The notes: generated by a model from the sequence alone, not told the origin. Shown: positions 38,509 through 47,869, counted from the stretch's first letter. The stretch: DNA of 64,000 nucleotides from Oxalobacteraceae bacterium OTU3CAMAD1 (GCA_024123915.1 CP099650.1:3844001-3908000), one strand, 5' to 3'. Numbers and translations are program-made.

Positions 38509-39643
38509 ACGCCAGCCTTTCGATCTGAGCGTGCCGGCCATGAATGGCCTGCGGCGCGGACGCACAACGGGCAGCTGTGCCACGGCGGCTGTCAAGTCCG
38601 CCCTGAATCTGCTGCTGCACGGCGAGCGTGACGCGCAGGTCGATATCAGCCTGCCCGATGGCGTGCATTATTTGACGGTGCCGATACAGCACGTCGATTG
38701 GCTGGACGGACAGGCGGTCAGGTCGGAGGTGCTGAAGGATGGCGGCGACGATCCTGACAACACGCATGGCGCCACCATCTTCGCCGAGGTGCGCCGCAAC
38801 GCCGCCGGCGAGGTGCGGTTTTTTGCCGGGCGCGGAGTCGGCATCGCCACCGCGCCGGGGTTGCGCGTGGCGGTCGGCGAGCCGGCCATCAACCCGGTGC
38901 CGCGCCAAATGATGCGGCGGGCGGTGGACGAGGTGCTGGAAGACGCGATGGGCGAACCGGCCGATGCAGGCTTCGATTTGACCATCGGCTGCGAGGGCGG
39001 CGAGATCATCGCCAAAAAGACCTTCAATCCGAGGCTGGGCATCGTTGGCGGTATCTCGATCCTCGGAACGTCCGGGATCGTCGAGCCGATGTCGCTGTCG
39101 ACCTGGATAGCGTCGATCGAAGTGTATGTGCGGGTAGCGCTGGCTGGCGGCCAGCAATGCGTCGCCTACCTGCCGGGAAAGATAGGCCGCGAGTATGCGC
39201 GCGATGTGCTGCGGCTGCCGGAGCAGCGCACCGTGCAGATCGCGAATTTTTTGGGCGATGCGCTCGACTTTACGCAATCGGCGCTGGCGGAGGATGACCG
39301 CACGCTGGACGTCTTGTGGCTGGCCGGCCATCCCGGCAAGCTGGCCAAGGTGCTGGACGGCGCCTGGGATACCCATTCCAGCAAGAGCAACATGGCCATG
39401 GGCGGTGTGGCGCGGGTGGCCGCGCAGTGGGGCTACTGCCCGGAAGTAGTGAACGATATTGAAACAGCAAATACAGTGGAAGCGGCAATGGAAAGATTAA
39501 AGCGGGAATCCGGTGCTCCGGCATTTTGGCGCGAGATTGAGCGCCGCATCGGCGAATTGGCGCACGCGCGCGTGCCTTCGGTCAAACGGCTTGAGGTGAG
39601 GTTGTTCGACCTGGCCGGCAATTTGCTCGGGGAGCGGGCATGA
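38471..39643 (+). CDS. cbiD: CbiD, cobalt-precorrin-5B C1-methyltransferase
   Basis: A protein of up to 390 residues of the CbiD family, which methylates C1 using SAM in the cobalt-early pathway. Signatures are [20 protein letters not shown] near the N terminus, the [26 protein letters not shown] glycine-rich segment, and [16 protein letters not shown]. Four in-frame ATGs (38471, 38483, 38495, 38498) lie within a tandem repeat inside the end of the previous gene; the true start is ambiguous by up to nine residues. It overlaps cobI by four bases. Confidence 0.92.
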   Translation: MAPDMAPEMMPAERQPFDLSVPAMNGLRRGRTTGSCATAAVKSALNLLLHGERDAQVDISLPDGVHYLTVPIQHVDWLDGQAVRSEVLKDGGDDPDNTHGATIFAEVRRNAAGEVRFFAGRGVGIATAPGLRVAVGEPAINPVPRQMMRRAVDEVLEDAMGEPADAGFDLTIGCEGGEIIAKKTFNPRLGIVGGISILGTSGIVEPMSLSTWIASIEVYVRVALAGGQQCVAYLPGKIGREYARDVLRLPEQRTVQIANFLGDALDFTQSALAEDDRTLDVLWLAGHPGKLAKVLDGAWDTHSSKSNMAMGGVARVAAQWGYCPEVVNDIETANTVEAAMERLKRESGAPAFWREIERRIGELAHARVPSVKRLEVRLFDLAGNLLGERA

Positions 39644-40374
39644 GCGGCGTCGGCACCCTGTGGGGCATCGGCGTCGGCCCCGGTCCGGCGGGCTATCTGC
39701 CGCTGGCGGCGCTGGAAGCATTGCGCCAGGCGGACCTGGTGTATGCCCCGCGTGCGCGCGGCGCGGCCGATTCGGTGGCGCTGCAATGCTTGGCCGGCAC
39801 CGGGTTCGAGCCCGATGCCGGCAAGCTGCGCGAGATCGAATTCAATATGGACCCGGACCGAGCGGTGCTGAGCGAACATTATGCGCAGCTGGCGGACATG
39901 ATCGCCGCCGAGCTGCGGTCCGGCCGCAATGTCGCCTACCTGACCATCGGCGACACGCTGACCTATTCGACCTACGGCTACGTGCTGGCGGCGCTGCGCG
40001 AGCGCATACCGGATCTGCCGCATCGCACCTTTCCGGGCGTGACCAGCTACGCGGCGGCGGCATCGGCGCTGTCATGGCCGCTGGGCGAAGGCAAGGAACG
40101 CGTGCTGATACTGCCGTGTCCAGAAACGCCGGAGGAGCTGCGGCGCGACATCGAGAGCCACGATATTGTCGTGCTGATGAAGGTTGGCGCGCGCCTGGGC
40201 TGGGTGCTCGACCTGCTGCGCGAGATGGACATCGCCCGGCATTGCGCGTTCGCCCGCCGTATCGGACTGCCGGGAGAGTTGCTGGCCTCCGGCGTCGGCG
40301 AACTGGTGGCCGACGAGGCGATGGGTTATCTGGCCACCTTGCTGGTGCGTCGCTCACCGCGAAAGGAACGTTGA
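39640..40374 (+). CDS. cobI: CobI/CbiL, precorrin-2 C20-methyltransferase
   Basis: A 244-residue tetrapyrrole methylase. The N-terminal GIGVGPGPAGYLPLAALEALRQADLVYAPR and the TIGDTLTYSTYGYVLAAL motif identify the C20 enzyme, which converts precorrin-2 (or its cobalt form) to precorrin-3. It begins on an ATGA overlap with cbiD and is followed one base after its stop by the cobM start codon. Confidence 0.92.
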   Translation: MSGVGTLWGIGVGPGPAGYLPLAALEALRQADLVYAPRARGAADSVALQCLAGTGFEPDAGKLREIEFNMDPDRAVLSEHYAQLADMIAAELRSGRNVAYLTIGDTLTYSTYGYVLAALRERIPDLPHRTFPGVTSYAAAASALSWPLGEGKERVLILPCPETPEELRRDIESHDIVVLMKVGARLGWVLDLLREMDIARHCAFARRIGLPGELLASGVGELVADEAMGYLATLLVRRSPRKER

Positions 40375-40375
40375 G

Positions 40376-41149
40376 ATGAAAGTTTACTTTGTAGGGGCCG
40401 GCCCCGGCGCCGCCGATCTGATCACCTTGCGCGGCGCGCGCTTGCTGGGCAGCGTCAACATGGTGCTGTACGCCGGTTCGCTGGTGCCGACCGAAATGCT
40501 GAACCACTGCGTACCCGGTACGGAGTTGATCGACACCGCCGAACTGGATCTGGAGCAGCAGCAGGCCTGCTACGTCCGGGCGCAGGCGGCCGGCACCGAC
40601 GTGGTGCGCTTGCATTCGGGCGATCCGGCCATCTACGGCGCCACGGCGGAGCAGATGCGCCGCCTGGAGGCACTCGGTATCGAGTACGAGATCGTGCCCG
40701 GCGTATCGTCGTTCACGGCGGCCGCCGCCGCGATCCAGTCGGAATTGACCAAGCCTGAAGTGTCGCAGAGCGTGATACTGACGCGCGTCTCCGGCCGCGC
40801 CTCGGCGGTGCCGGAACTGGAATCGATCGCGCGGCTGGCGGAGCATCGCGCCACCATGTGCATCTTCCTCTCCGGCCCGCACCTGAAGAAGATCGTGGCC
40901 GATCTGTCGCTGCACTATCCGCAGGACACGCCGGTCAGCCTGGTCTACCGCGCCAGCTGGCCGCAGCAGAAGATCTACCAGGGCACGCTAGGGACGGTGC
41001 TGCAAGATACCAAGCGCGGTGCGTGGAACCTGACCACGATGATGCTGATCGGCGCCGCGCTGGACAAGAATATCGCCGCCGAATCGAGCTTGTATTCGAA
41101 GGACTTTACCCATCTGTTCCGCGTGGTGAAGAAGAAGGATGCGGCGTGA
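40376..41149 (+). CDS. cobM: CobM/CbiF, precorrin-4 C11-methyltransferase
   Basis: A 257-residue tetrapyrrole methylase starting MKVYFVGAGPGAADLITLRG, with LHSGDPAIYGATAEQMRRLE and EIVPGVSSFTAAAAAI, the standard CbiF/CobM motifs. It methylates C11 of precorrin-4. GAAAGGAACG lies before the ATG. A longer frame from 40184 reads into cobI and is not the real start. It overlaps cbiG with a GTGA junction. Confidence 0.93.
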   Translation: MKVYFVGAGPGAADLITLRGARLLGSVNMVLYAGSLVPTEMLNHCVPGTELIDTAELDLEQQQACYVRAQAAGTDVVRLHSGDPAIYGATAEQMRRLEALGIEYEIVPGVSSFTAAAAAIQSELTKPEVSQSVILTRVSGRASAVPELESIARLAEHRATMCIFLSGPHLKKIVADLSLHYPQDTPVSLVYRASWPQQKIYQGTLGTVLQDTKRGAWNLTTMMLIGAALDKNIAAESSLYSKDFTHLFRVVKKKDAA

Positions 41150-41922
41150 CTCTGACCCTGACCGCGACCCTGGGCATATGGCTGGTGCGCGCGGAGGGCG
41201 AGGCGCTGGCGACCACCCTGCAGGCGCGTCTGGGCGGCGAGATCTACCGCCCATGGCTGTCGCCCGACAGCAGCCAGAAGGTGCAATTCGCCGCCGGCTA
41301 CCGGCTCCATGCCCAATGGATCATGGTGGCCGCCAGCGGCATCGCCGTGCGTTTTCTGGACGGTCTGCCGGCCGACAAGCACACCGACCCCGCAGTTGTC
41401 GTGCTGGACGAGGCGGGGCGCTTCGCCATCGCGCTCCTGGCCGGCCATGAAGGCGGCGCCAATGCGCTGGCCTATCGGGTCGGGAGGGTGGTTGGCGCGG
41501 TACCGGTCGTGACGACGGCCACCGACGCGCTCAAGCCGCTGACGGTGGGTATAGGCTGCCGCAAGGGCGTCGCGCCGGACCGCATCGAGGCCGCCGTGCT
41601 GCAGGCGCTGAAGGCGGGCGGCGGCTACGGCATCGGCGACGTGCGCGAAATGGCGACCGTCGACCTGAAGGCGGCGGAACCAGGCCTGCTGGAATTTTGC
41701 GCCCGGTACGATCTGCCGCTCCGCGTGTTTTCGCGGGCGGATCTGGCTGCCCGGCCCTGGGTCGGCAAGCCGTCCGACTGGGTGCGGCAGAACGTGGGGC
41801 TGGACGGCGTGTGCGAGCCGTGCGCCCTGGTGGCCAGTGCGCGCGGCGCGCTGCTGGTGCCGAAAACAAGCCTGGACGGCGTCGCCGTCGCAGTGGTACT
41901 GGATAAATGGATGGAAATCTGA
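41146..41922 (+). CDS. cbiG: CbiG, cobalt-precorrin-5A hydrolase (short form)
   Basis: A 258-residue protein starting with GTG in a GTGA overlap. The N-terminal CbiG domain reads WIMVAASGIAVRFL ... VVVLDEAGRFAIALLAGHEGGANALA, and the C-terminal CobE-like domain begins PLTVGIGCRKGVAPDRIEAAV. The enzyme opens the delta-lactone and removes C20 as acetaldehyde in the cobalt-early pathway. Compared with the roughly 350-residue Salmonella protein, the middle domain seems absent, so the two ends are directly joined. It ends on a TGATG junction with the next gene. Confidence 0.9.
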   Translation: MTLTLTATLGIWLVRAEGEALATTLQARLGGEIYRPWLSPDSSQKVQFAAGYRLHAQWIMVAASGIAVRFLDGLPADKHTDPAVVVLDEAGRFAIALLAGHEGGANALAYRVGRVVGAVPVVTTATDALKPLTVGIGCRKGVAPDRIEAAVLQALKAGGGYGIGDVREMATVDLKAAEPGLLEFCARYDLPLRVFSRADLAARPWVGKPSDWVRQNVGLDGVCEPCALVASARGALLVPKTSLDGVAVAVVLDKWMEI

Positions 41923-43466
41923 TGAGTGGTGTTTTGAATTTGGTGTCTGTGGGACCGGGCTTCGACGACTTGATCGTGCCACGCGCCATTACGGCCTTGC
42001 GCGACAGTGACGTGATCGTGGCGTATGAATTGTATCTGCGCTGGATCGCGCCCCATATCGAGGGCAAGGAGATCCATACGCCACCGCTGACGCAGGAGCG
42101 CGAACGCGCCATGCTGGCGATCGAGCACGCGCGTGCCGGCGCCAAGGTCGCGCTGATCTCCAGCGGCGACATCGGCATCTACGCGATGGCCGCGCTGGCG
42201 TTCGAGGAGATGCGCGAAGACGACACCTATGAGGTGAACGTGGTGCCGGGCATCACATCCGCCAATGCCTGCGCGTCCTTGCTGGGCTCTCCGCTGTCCC
42301 ACGATTTCGCCACGCTCAGCCTCTCCGACCTGCTTTGCCCCTGGGAGTGGATCGAGCACCGCGCCCGCCATATCGCCCAGGCGGATCTGGCCTGCGTGAT
42401 GTACAACGTGCAAAGCGCCAGCCGGCAGGAGGGCGTCTACCGCGTGCTCCAGCTGATGCTGGAATCGAAAGCGCCGGACACGCTGTGCGGGGTGGTCAAG
42501 AATGCCTACCGTCCCGGCCAGGAAGTGGCGATTTACCGGCTCGACGAGCTGCCGTCGCTGAAGTTCGACATGCTGACCACCATCGTCGTCGGCAACCGCT
42601 TCACGATGCGCAAACGTGGCAGCATCTTCACGCCGCGCGGTTATAACGACTGGGCGCAGCCGGAGGCGAAGGACACGTCGCAGGAGGTGGAACTGCCGGA
42701 CAACGCGCTATGGGTGTTCTCCGGCACCAGCGACGGCAATGACCTGGCCGCGCAGCTGGCGGCGGAACAGGATAGAAAAGTGGTGGTATCGGCGGCCAGC
42801 GACCATGGCGGCGACATGGCACGCCAGGATTGTCCCGGCGTCAGCGTCTGGTCCGGGCGCCAGGGCGTGGAAGCGCGGCGCCGCGTGCTGACGGGGAAAA
42901 ACGCCCGTCTGCTGCTCGATGCCACCCATCCCTACGCCAGCGGCATGTCGGAACAGCTGATTGGATTGTCGAAGGAGTTGGGCATCCCTTATCTGCGCTA
43001 TGAACGCCCGAGCGAGTATCAGTCGCAAGACGGGGAATTTTGCGCCTCCATGGAACAGGCGGCCGAACGTGCCGCCGCCCTGGGACTGCGTATTTTCCTG
43101 GCGACGGGATCGAAGGACCTGGCGACGTTCATGCGCACGCCTGGCGCCGCCGGCAAGCAGTGGTTCGTGCGCCAGACCGCCGAGCCGGAACTCATCGAAC
43201 GCGCGCTGGCCCTCGGTATTCCGCGCGAACGCATTTGCGCCATGCAGGGGCCGTTCTCCGCCGAGTTCAATACGGCGCTGTGGCGCGACTGGGGCATCGA
43301 TTGCGTGGTGACCAAGGATTCCGGCGGCGCGGGTGGCTACCAGGCCAAGGTGCTGGCGGCCAAAGCGCTGGGCATTCCATTGCTGGTGGTGGCGCGTCCG
43401 CGTATCGAGTACCCGGCGATGGTGGCCGACGTCGCCGACGCGATCAGGGAATGCGCGGCCTTATGA
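41922..43466 (+). CDS. cobJ: CobJ-CobK fusion: precorrin-3B C17-methyltransferase plus precorrin-6A reductase
   Basis: A 514-residue two-domain protein. Residues about 4-245 are the CbiH/CobJ methylase (LVSVGPGFDDLIVPRAITAL, ISSGDIGIYAMAALAFE), which methylates C17 with ring contraction. Residues about 262-510 are the CbiJ/CobK reductase (LWVFSGTSDGNDLAAQL, LLLDATHPYASGMSEQ, VVTKDSGGAGGYQAKVLAA). Fusion of these two is known in some bacteria. The ATG at 41922 shares a base with the cbiG stop; an alternative ATG at 41907 would add five residues. Confidence 0.92.
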   Translation: MSGVLNLVSVGPGFDDLIVPRAITALRDSDVIVAYELYLRWIAPHIEGKEIHTPPLTQERERAMLAIEHARAGAKVALISSGDIGIYAMAALAFEEMREDDTYEVNVVPGITSANACASLLGSPLSHDFATLSLSDLLCPWEWIEHRARHIAQADLACVMYNVQSASRQEGVYRVLQLMLESKAPDTLCGVVKNAYRPGQEVAIYRLDELPSLKFDMLTTIVVGNRFTMRKRGSIFTPRGYNDWAQPEAKDTSQEVELPDNALWVFSGTSDGNDLAAQLAAEQDRKVVVSAASDHGGDMARQDCPGVSVWSGRQGVEARRRVLTGKNARLLLDATHPYASGMSEQLIGLSKELGIPYLRYERPSEYQSQDGEFCASMEQAAERAAALGLRIFLATGSKDLATFMRTPGAAGKQWFVRQTAEPELIERALALGIPRERICAMQGPFSAEFNTALWRDWGIDCVVTKDSGGAGGYQAKVLAAKALGIPLLVVARPRIEYPAMVADVADAIRECAAL

Positions 43467-44572
43467 AGCAGCTGATCCCCGTGACCATCGTCACCGGCTT
43501 TCTCGGCGCCGGCAAGACGACCTTGCTGCGCGGCTTGGTGGAGCGCCGGCAGACGCGCCGTCTGGCCTTGCTGATCAACGAATTCGGCGAGATATCGGTG
43601 GACGGCGCCCTGGTGCGCGATGGCGTCGGCGACGACCCCCAGGTATGCATCCAGGACTTCCCCCATGGCTTGATCGCGTACGGCGACGATGTGCTGTTCG
43701 TGCCGGCCATGCGGGCGCTTGCCGGGCGGCGCGCGCAGATCGACCATGTGTTGATCGAGACATCCGGCCTGGCGCTGCCGACGGCGGTGATGGAATTGCT
43801 GCAAAGCGCGGAGCTGGCCGACGATTTCATCCTCGACGCCACGCTGGCGGTGGTGGACACGCCGTTGCTGCTGTCCGACCGCTTCGAATACGGACAGCAA
43901 GATGGCGAGAACGCCGCCGCCACGATGTTCGACCAGCAGCTGGAATACGCCGACGTGGTCGTGCTGAACAAGATCGATGAGCTGGACGAGGCGGCGCTGC
44001 TGCAGGCCGAGACGCGCGTGCGCCGTAGGGCACCCAAGGTACGTTTTCTGGAGCTGGCGTACCGCGCGCAGCTCGATATCCGGCTGGCGCTGGGTCTGCG
44101 GCTGCATCAGCCCACCCGCACCGAGCATACCCACGTCTTCACACCGCTGGCGACGATACCGGGCGCGCAGGCGGCACCGCTGGCCGGCCAGAGCCGCCTG
44201 AACGGCCACGCGCATTCCGGTCTGGGGGCGCACAGCCACGGACTGGCCACCCACAAGCATTTTCACGAACAGGACCCGGGCTGGTTGTCTTTCGTGCTGC
44301 GCAGCGACGCGCCGCAGGACGAGGAACAGCTCAAATCCGCGCTGCTCGAAGCGGCGCGCGCCGAGCCTATCCTGCGCAGCAAAGGTTATATCCGGTTGCG
44401 CGACACGGACAATGCGGTGCTGGTGCAGGGCGTGCGCGCCCGCCTGACCTTGCGGGCGGATGCCGCCAGGGTTGCGGCGCGGCGCTCGCAGCTGGTCTTC
44501 ATCGGCTATCACATCAACCGCGGCAAGGTCGCCGCGCTGCTGACGGAGCGCACCGGCACTGCGTGGCGCTGA
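43463..44572 (+). CDS. cobW: CobW-like G3E GTPase with histidine-rich linker
   Basis: A 369-residue G3E GTPase, probably a cobalt chaperone for CobN. The N-terminal half has Walker A GFLGAGKTT (12-20), INEFGE (38-43), IETSGLALP and the guanine motif NKID. The CxCC metal-binding motif usual after the first switch is not seen; that position reads QVCIQDFPHG (60-69) with only C62. A His-rich stretch of about 25 residues (about 246-270, HAHSG, HSHG, HKHFHE) links to the CobW C-terminal domain. It overlaps the previous gene by four bases. Confidence 0.85.
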   Translation: MKQLIPVTIVTGFLGAGKTTLLRGLVERRQTRRLALLINEFGEISVDGALVRDGVGDDPQVCIQDFPHGLIAYGDDVLFVPAMRALAGRRAQIDHVLIETSGLALPTAVMELLQSAELADDFILDATLAVVDTPLLLSDRFEYGQQDGENAAATMFDQQLEYADVVVLNKIDELDEAALLQAETRVRRRAPKVRFLELAYRAQLDIRLALGLRLHQPTRTEHTHVFTPLATIPGAQAAPLAGQSRLNGHAHSGLGAHSHGLATHKHFHEQDPGWLSFVLRSDAPQDEEQLKSALLEAARAEPILRSKGYIRLRDTDNAVLVQGVRARLTLRADAARVAARRSQLVFIGYHINRGKVAALLTERTGTAWR

Positions 44573-44620
44573 GCCCCGGACGCTTAACATCAAATTTATT
44601 ATCCACCTAAAGGAGTACCC

Positions 44621-45187
44621 ATGAAATCCAAACTGATCTTGACCTTGCTGGTGCTGACCCATGGCGGCGCCGCGCTGGCCCATCCGGGCCACTCGGACGG
44701 CGCGATGGCTGGCCTGATGCATCCGCTGACGGGCATCGACCATATCCTGGCGATGCTGGCCGTCGGTCTGTGGGGTGCGCAATTGGGCGGCCGCGCTCAG
44801 TGGCTGCTGCCGGCCAGCTTCGTGGCTTTCCTGGCCGCCGGCGCGGCGCTGGGCGTAAGCGGCGCGGCGCTGCCGATGGTGGAAGCGGGCATCGTCACTT
44901 CTGTGCTGCTACTTGGTTTGTTGATCGGCTTCGCCGTCAAGTTGAAGACCCTGCCGGCGGCGCTGATCGTCGGCGGCTTCGCCGTCTTCCACGGTTACGC
45001 GCACGGCACCGAGATGCCTGCCATGGGCGACGCCTGGCTGTACGGCGTGGGCTTCGTCGCCGCCAGCGCCGCGCTGCACATCGTGGGGCTGGGACTTGGG
45101 CGCGCAGTCCGTCGCCACAGCGGCTGGCTGCGCACCGGCGGCGGTTTTATCGCGCTGGCCGGCGTGTGGCTCGGCATGGCCGCTTGA
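44621..45187 (+). CDS. HupE/UreJ-family metal permease, probable cobalt importer
   Basis: A 188-residue membrane protein with a cleavable signal (about 1-20) and then HPGHSDG, followed by six helices. The family motif HPLTGIDHILAMLAVG and a second histidine motif FHGYAHGTEMP identify HupE/UreJ, a nickel or cobalt permease. At the end of the B12-riboswitch operon (48 bp after cobW, with AGGAG), it is most likely a cobalt importer complementing CbtAB. Confidence 0.88.
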   Translation: MKSKLILTLLVLTHGGAALAHPGHSDGAMAGLMHPLTGIDHILAMLAVGLWGAQLGGRAQWLLPASFVAFLAAGAALGVSGAALPMVEAGIVTSVLLLGLLIGFAVKLKTLPAALIVGGFAVFHGYAHGTEMPAMGDAWLYGVGFVAASAALHIVGLGLGRAVRRHSGWLRTGGGFIALAGVWLGMAA

Positions 45188-45282
45188 GTGTTTAGGTGTT
45201 TGAGTTGTGACCAAGTAGCGTAAAATCTTAGCTATAAACTATTTTTTACGTGCGCTGCATCCAAAAGCAGTGGCCATGGGTA

Positions 45283-45336
45283 GTGTGTGGGTGCGCTCCT
45301 CGTCATCACGGCCGGGCGGCACGCCCACTCACTTTT
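45283..45336 (+). terminator. Long imperfect hairpin followed by TTTT
   Basis: GTGTGTGGGTGCGC (45283-45296) pairs with GCACGCCCACTCAC (45319-45332) at 12 of 14 positions, counting one G-T pair, around a 22-base loop, and is followed at once by TTTT. It lies between hupE and the DUF4394 gene, 18 bases before the latter's ATG. It could end the cobalamin transcript, or be an attenuator in the leader of the next gene. The remaining bases of this gap (45188-45282) are AT-rich around TATAAACTATTTTTTACG and may hold a promoter. Confidence 0.5.
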
Positions 45337-45353
45337 AAAAGAAGAGACTAACC

Positions 45354-46979
45354 ATGCCACTGCCATTCAGCAAACTGTTACTGGTTTCCGCCATCGCCGC
45401 CTCGCTGTCCGCTTGCGGGTTCACCGAGGATATCGACAAGGACGACGATGACAAACCGCCGCAAGCCAGCGAGACGGGCGATGTATTTGTCTTGACCGCC
45501 AGCAATAAGCTGCTGTCCTTCGACCGTGGAACCCCGGCCACCATCCGCACCACGGCTACCATCAGCGGCTTGCAGGCGGGCGAAAATCTGCTCGGTATCG
45601 ACTATCGTCCCGCCGACGGCCAACTGTATGGCGTTGGCAGCACCGGCCGCATTTATACGTTGAACGGCGCCACCGGCGCCGCCACGCTCAAGTCCACGCT
45701 GGCGGCCGATAGCGCGGATGCCAGCGCTCCGTTCACGGCGCTCGCGGGCACCGAATTCGGCGTCGATTTCAATCCCGCAGCCGACCGTTTACGCATCGTC
45801 GGCAACACGGGCCAGAGCCTGCGTGTGAACGTCGACACGGGCGCCACGACCACCGACGGATCGATCAACGGCGGCGCGGCTACTACCGCCGTCAACGCCG
45901 CCGCCTACACCAACAGCTTTGCCGGTACCGCCGGCACCACGCTGTTCGTCATCGATGCCGTCAACGGCATGCTGTACACGCAGAATCCGCCCAACAACGG
46001 CACCCTGGCCAGCCCGGTGGCGCTGGGCGTCGCCGCCACCAGCGTGGCCGGTTTCGACATCGATGCGCGCATCAACACCGGCTACGCCGTCATGACCGTC
46101 GGCGGAGCGCGCAATCTGTATACCATCAACTTGGGCGCGACGGCCAATCCGGCCACGCTGGTCGCCGCTGTTGGCGCCAGCGAGGATTTGCGCGGGGTCG
46201 CCGTCCGCACTCCGGCCGCGCCGGTGGTTTACGGCCTGACTTCGGACGGTCGTATCGTCTCGTTCAAGACCGCCACGCCGAATACCCTGGACACCAGTGT
46301 GGCGATCAGCGGCCTGTCCGGCAGCGAGCGGCTGCTGGGCTTCGATATTCGTCCCAAGGACGGTTTGCTGTATGGCCTGTCCTCGACCGGCCGCATCGTG
46401 ACCATCGATCCCGTCACGGGGGCCATCACCGCCAAGGCGACATTGATCGCCGACACGGCCGACAGCTCGTCGCCGTTCTCGAACCTGATCGGCACCGGTT
46501 TCGCGGTGGACTTCAACCCGGTCGCCGACCGTTTGCGCGTGATTAGCGATTCTGGCCAGAACCTGCGCATCAACGTCGACAACGGCGCCACCACGACCGA
46601 TGGTCCGGTCAATAGTAACGGCGTGACGGCGGCCGCCTACACCAACAGCTACGCGGGCGCCACGGCGACGGTGCTTTACGATATCAACACCAGCGGCGGC
46701 AACCTGGTGACGCAAAATCCACCGAACGATGGCATCCTGGTCAACGTCGGATCGCTCGGGGTCAACGCGGTGGGCGATGTGGCGATGGACATCGCCGGCG
46801 GCGCCAATGGGCTGGCGCTGGCGGCGTTGCGCAGCTCGACCAACGGCGCGAGCCTGCTGTACCGGGTTGAGCTGGCCACCGGCGCGGCGGTGCCCGTCAA
46901 TGGCACGGGGACGGTCGCGAATTCGGCGATCGGCAACGGCCAGGTGGGCTTGATCGACCTGGCCATCTCCCTGAAGTGA
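45354..46979 (+). CDS. DUF4394 lipoprotein with two repeat units
   Basis: A 541-residue lipoprotein: signal segment 1-20 and lipobox LSAC with C21, then an acidic spacer (EDIDKDDDDK). Two DUF4394 units follow, about residues 44-285 and 290-541, each with a LLGxDxRPxxGxLYGxxSTGRI strand, GxxFxVDFNPxADRLRxxxxxGQxLRxNVDxGATTTDG, and AAYTNSxAGxxxTxLxxIxxxxxxLxTQNPPNxGxL. The strong internal match suggests a recent duplication of a beta-propeller unit. No enzymatic role is known. Probably attached to the outer membrane. Confidence 0.82.
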   Translation: MPLPFSKLLLVSAIAASLSACGFTEDIDKDDDDKPPQASETGDVFVLTASNKLLSFDRGTPATIRTTATISGLQAGENLLGIDYRPADGQLYGVGSTGRIYTLNGATGAATLKSTLAADSADASAPFTALAGTEFGVDFNPAADRLRIVGNTGQSLRVNVDTGATTTDGSINGGAATTAVNAAAYTNSFAGTAGTTLFVIDAVNGMLYTQNPPNNGTLASPVALGVAATSVAGFDIDARINTGYAVMTVGGARNLYTINLGATANPATLVAAVGASEDLRGVAVRTPAAPVVYGLTSDGRIVSFKTATPNTLDTSVAISGLSGSERLLGFDIRPKDGLLYGLSSTGRIVTIDPVTGAITAKATLIADTADSSSPFSNLIGTGFAVDFNPVADRLRVISDSGQNLRINVDNGATTTDGPVNSNGVTAAAYTNSYAGATATVLYDINTSGGNLVTQNPPNDGILVNVGSLGVNAVGDVAMDIAGGANGLALAALRSSTNGASLLYRVELATGAAVPVNGTGTVANSAIGNGQVGLIDLAISLK

Positions 46980-46981
46980 TG

Positions 46982-47719
46982 CTATTCCCGCCCGGCGATG
47001 TATAGCAAGGTCTTGACGTCGTTCTCGCTCGCGATGGTCCTTCGCAGTATGTCATCGCGATAGATCGTCGCGGCCGGGTTGTTACGGTAGTAGTTCATCA
47101 ACGCGATCTCTCCGGACTTTGGGTACGGGGGCGCGACGGCCGCTATCCGTCCGAAGATCGAGGATGTTCCGCCATGTCCCCACGACCAGTGTATGCCGAA
47201 GGCGCTGGTGAGAAAGGCGTGGCCGATCTCGTGCGCGGCCGTCATCGCGAACATGGCGTCGGCGTCGCTTTCGTGCCGGGGCTCGTAGTAGAGGTTGCCG
47301 CGCAATAGAGGGTAGGGATTGCTGGACCGGCAGCTTAACGGCCCAAGCAGGGGACTGCCGGTGTGGGCGAGGATCAGCGGCAGGCCGTCCGTCGAGTGCC
47401 GCGCCGAGACGGTCACGGCGTAGTCGACGCCATGCAAGGTGATGGTGCGGCTCCAGTATCTGCGCAATCCGAGGTCCGCCAGTTGCGTGTAGTGGCTGAA
47501 GCGGTCTTCCGGCACGCGTCTGGACTGGCCGAGAACCCGCGCCGCGAGCGTCGGCATACCGTAGTTCATCGTCACTTCAATGGCGATGGTGCGGTTTTGA
47601 TCGTCGATCGAGGCGGTCGCGTAACGGACTGGTTTGGCGCGGCCGGACAGCAGTTGCGTGCATTCGAACGCAGTCACCGGATGTGGCGGGAAAGTGGTAT
47701 CGCGGGGAGTCTGCGCCAT
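46982..47719 (-). CDS. Putative zinc metallopeptidase (HExxH)
   Basis: A 245-residue protein (from ATG 47719) containing AAHEIGHAF with the zinc motif H163-E164-x2-H167, followed by GIHWSWGH, which could give a third ligand. The surrounding sequence (DAMFAMTAAHEIGHAFLTSAFG) resembles M35/gluzincin-like toxins and other small proteases, but I do not recognise the family. The frame stays open back to a GTG at 47791, which would add 24 residues, but that start abuts a strong hairpin; neither start has a clear Shine-Dalgarno. No signal peptide is evident. It is convergent with the DUF4394 gene, 2 bp apart. Confidence 0.6.
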   Translation of the reverse strand: MAQTPRDTTFPPHPVTAFECTQLLSGRAKPVRYATASIDDQNRTIAIEVTMNYGMPTLAARVLGQSRRVPEDRFSHYTQLADLGLRRYWSRTITLHGVDYAVTVSARHSTDGLPLILAHTGSPLLGPLSCRSSNPYPLLRGNLYYEPRHESDADAMFAMTAAHEIGHAFLTSAFGIHWSWGHGGTSSIFGRIAAVAPPYPKSGEIALMNYYRNNPAATIYRDDILRRTIASENDVKTLLYIAGRE

Positions 47720-47795
47720 CGCTATATTATCGGGTGTGTCGGCATGATTTCGCGCGAACCGGCGTACACGCGGTGCATGCAGTTCACGCACAACA

Positions 47796-47824
47796 GCCCG
47801 AGGGCGGCAATGCCGCCCTCGGGC
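47796..47824. terminator. Perfect 13-bp hairpin, likely terminator
   Basis: GCCCGAGGGCGGC (47796-47808) and GCCGCCCTCGGGC (47812-47824) are exact reverse complements around a three-base loop. It lies 46 bases past the stop of the small lipoprotein gene transcribed leftward and just before the longest reading of the metallopeptidase gene. There is no long T tract on either strand, so it may be a structural or Rho-assisted stop. Confidence 0.6.
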
Positions 47825-47869
47825 CGGTGCTGCATCATACTACGCCGCGCTAGGCGGCGCCGGGACCAA

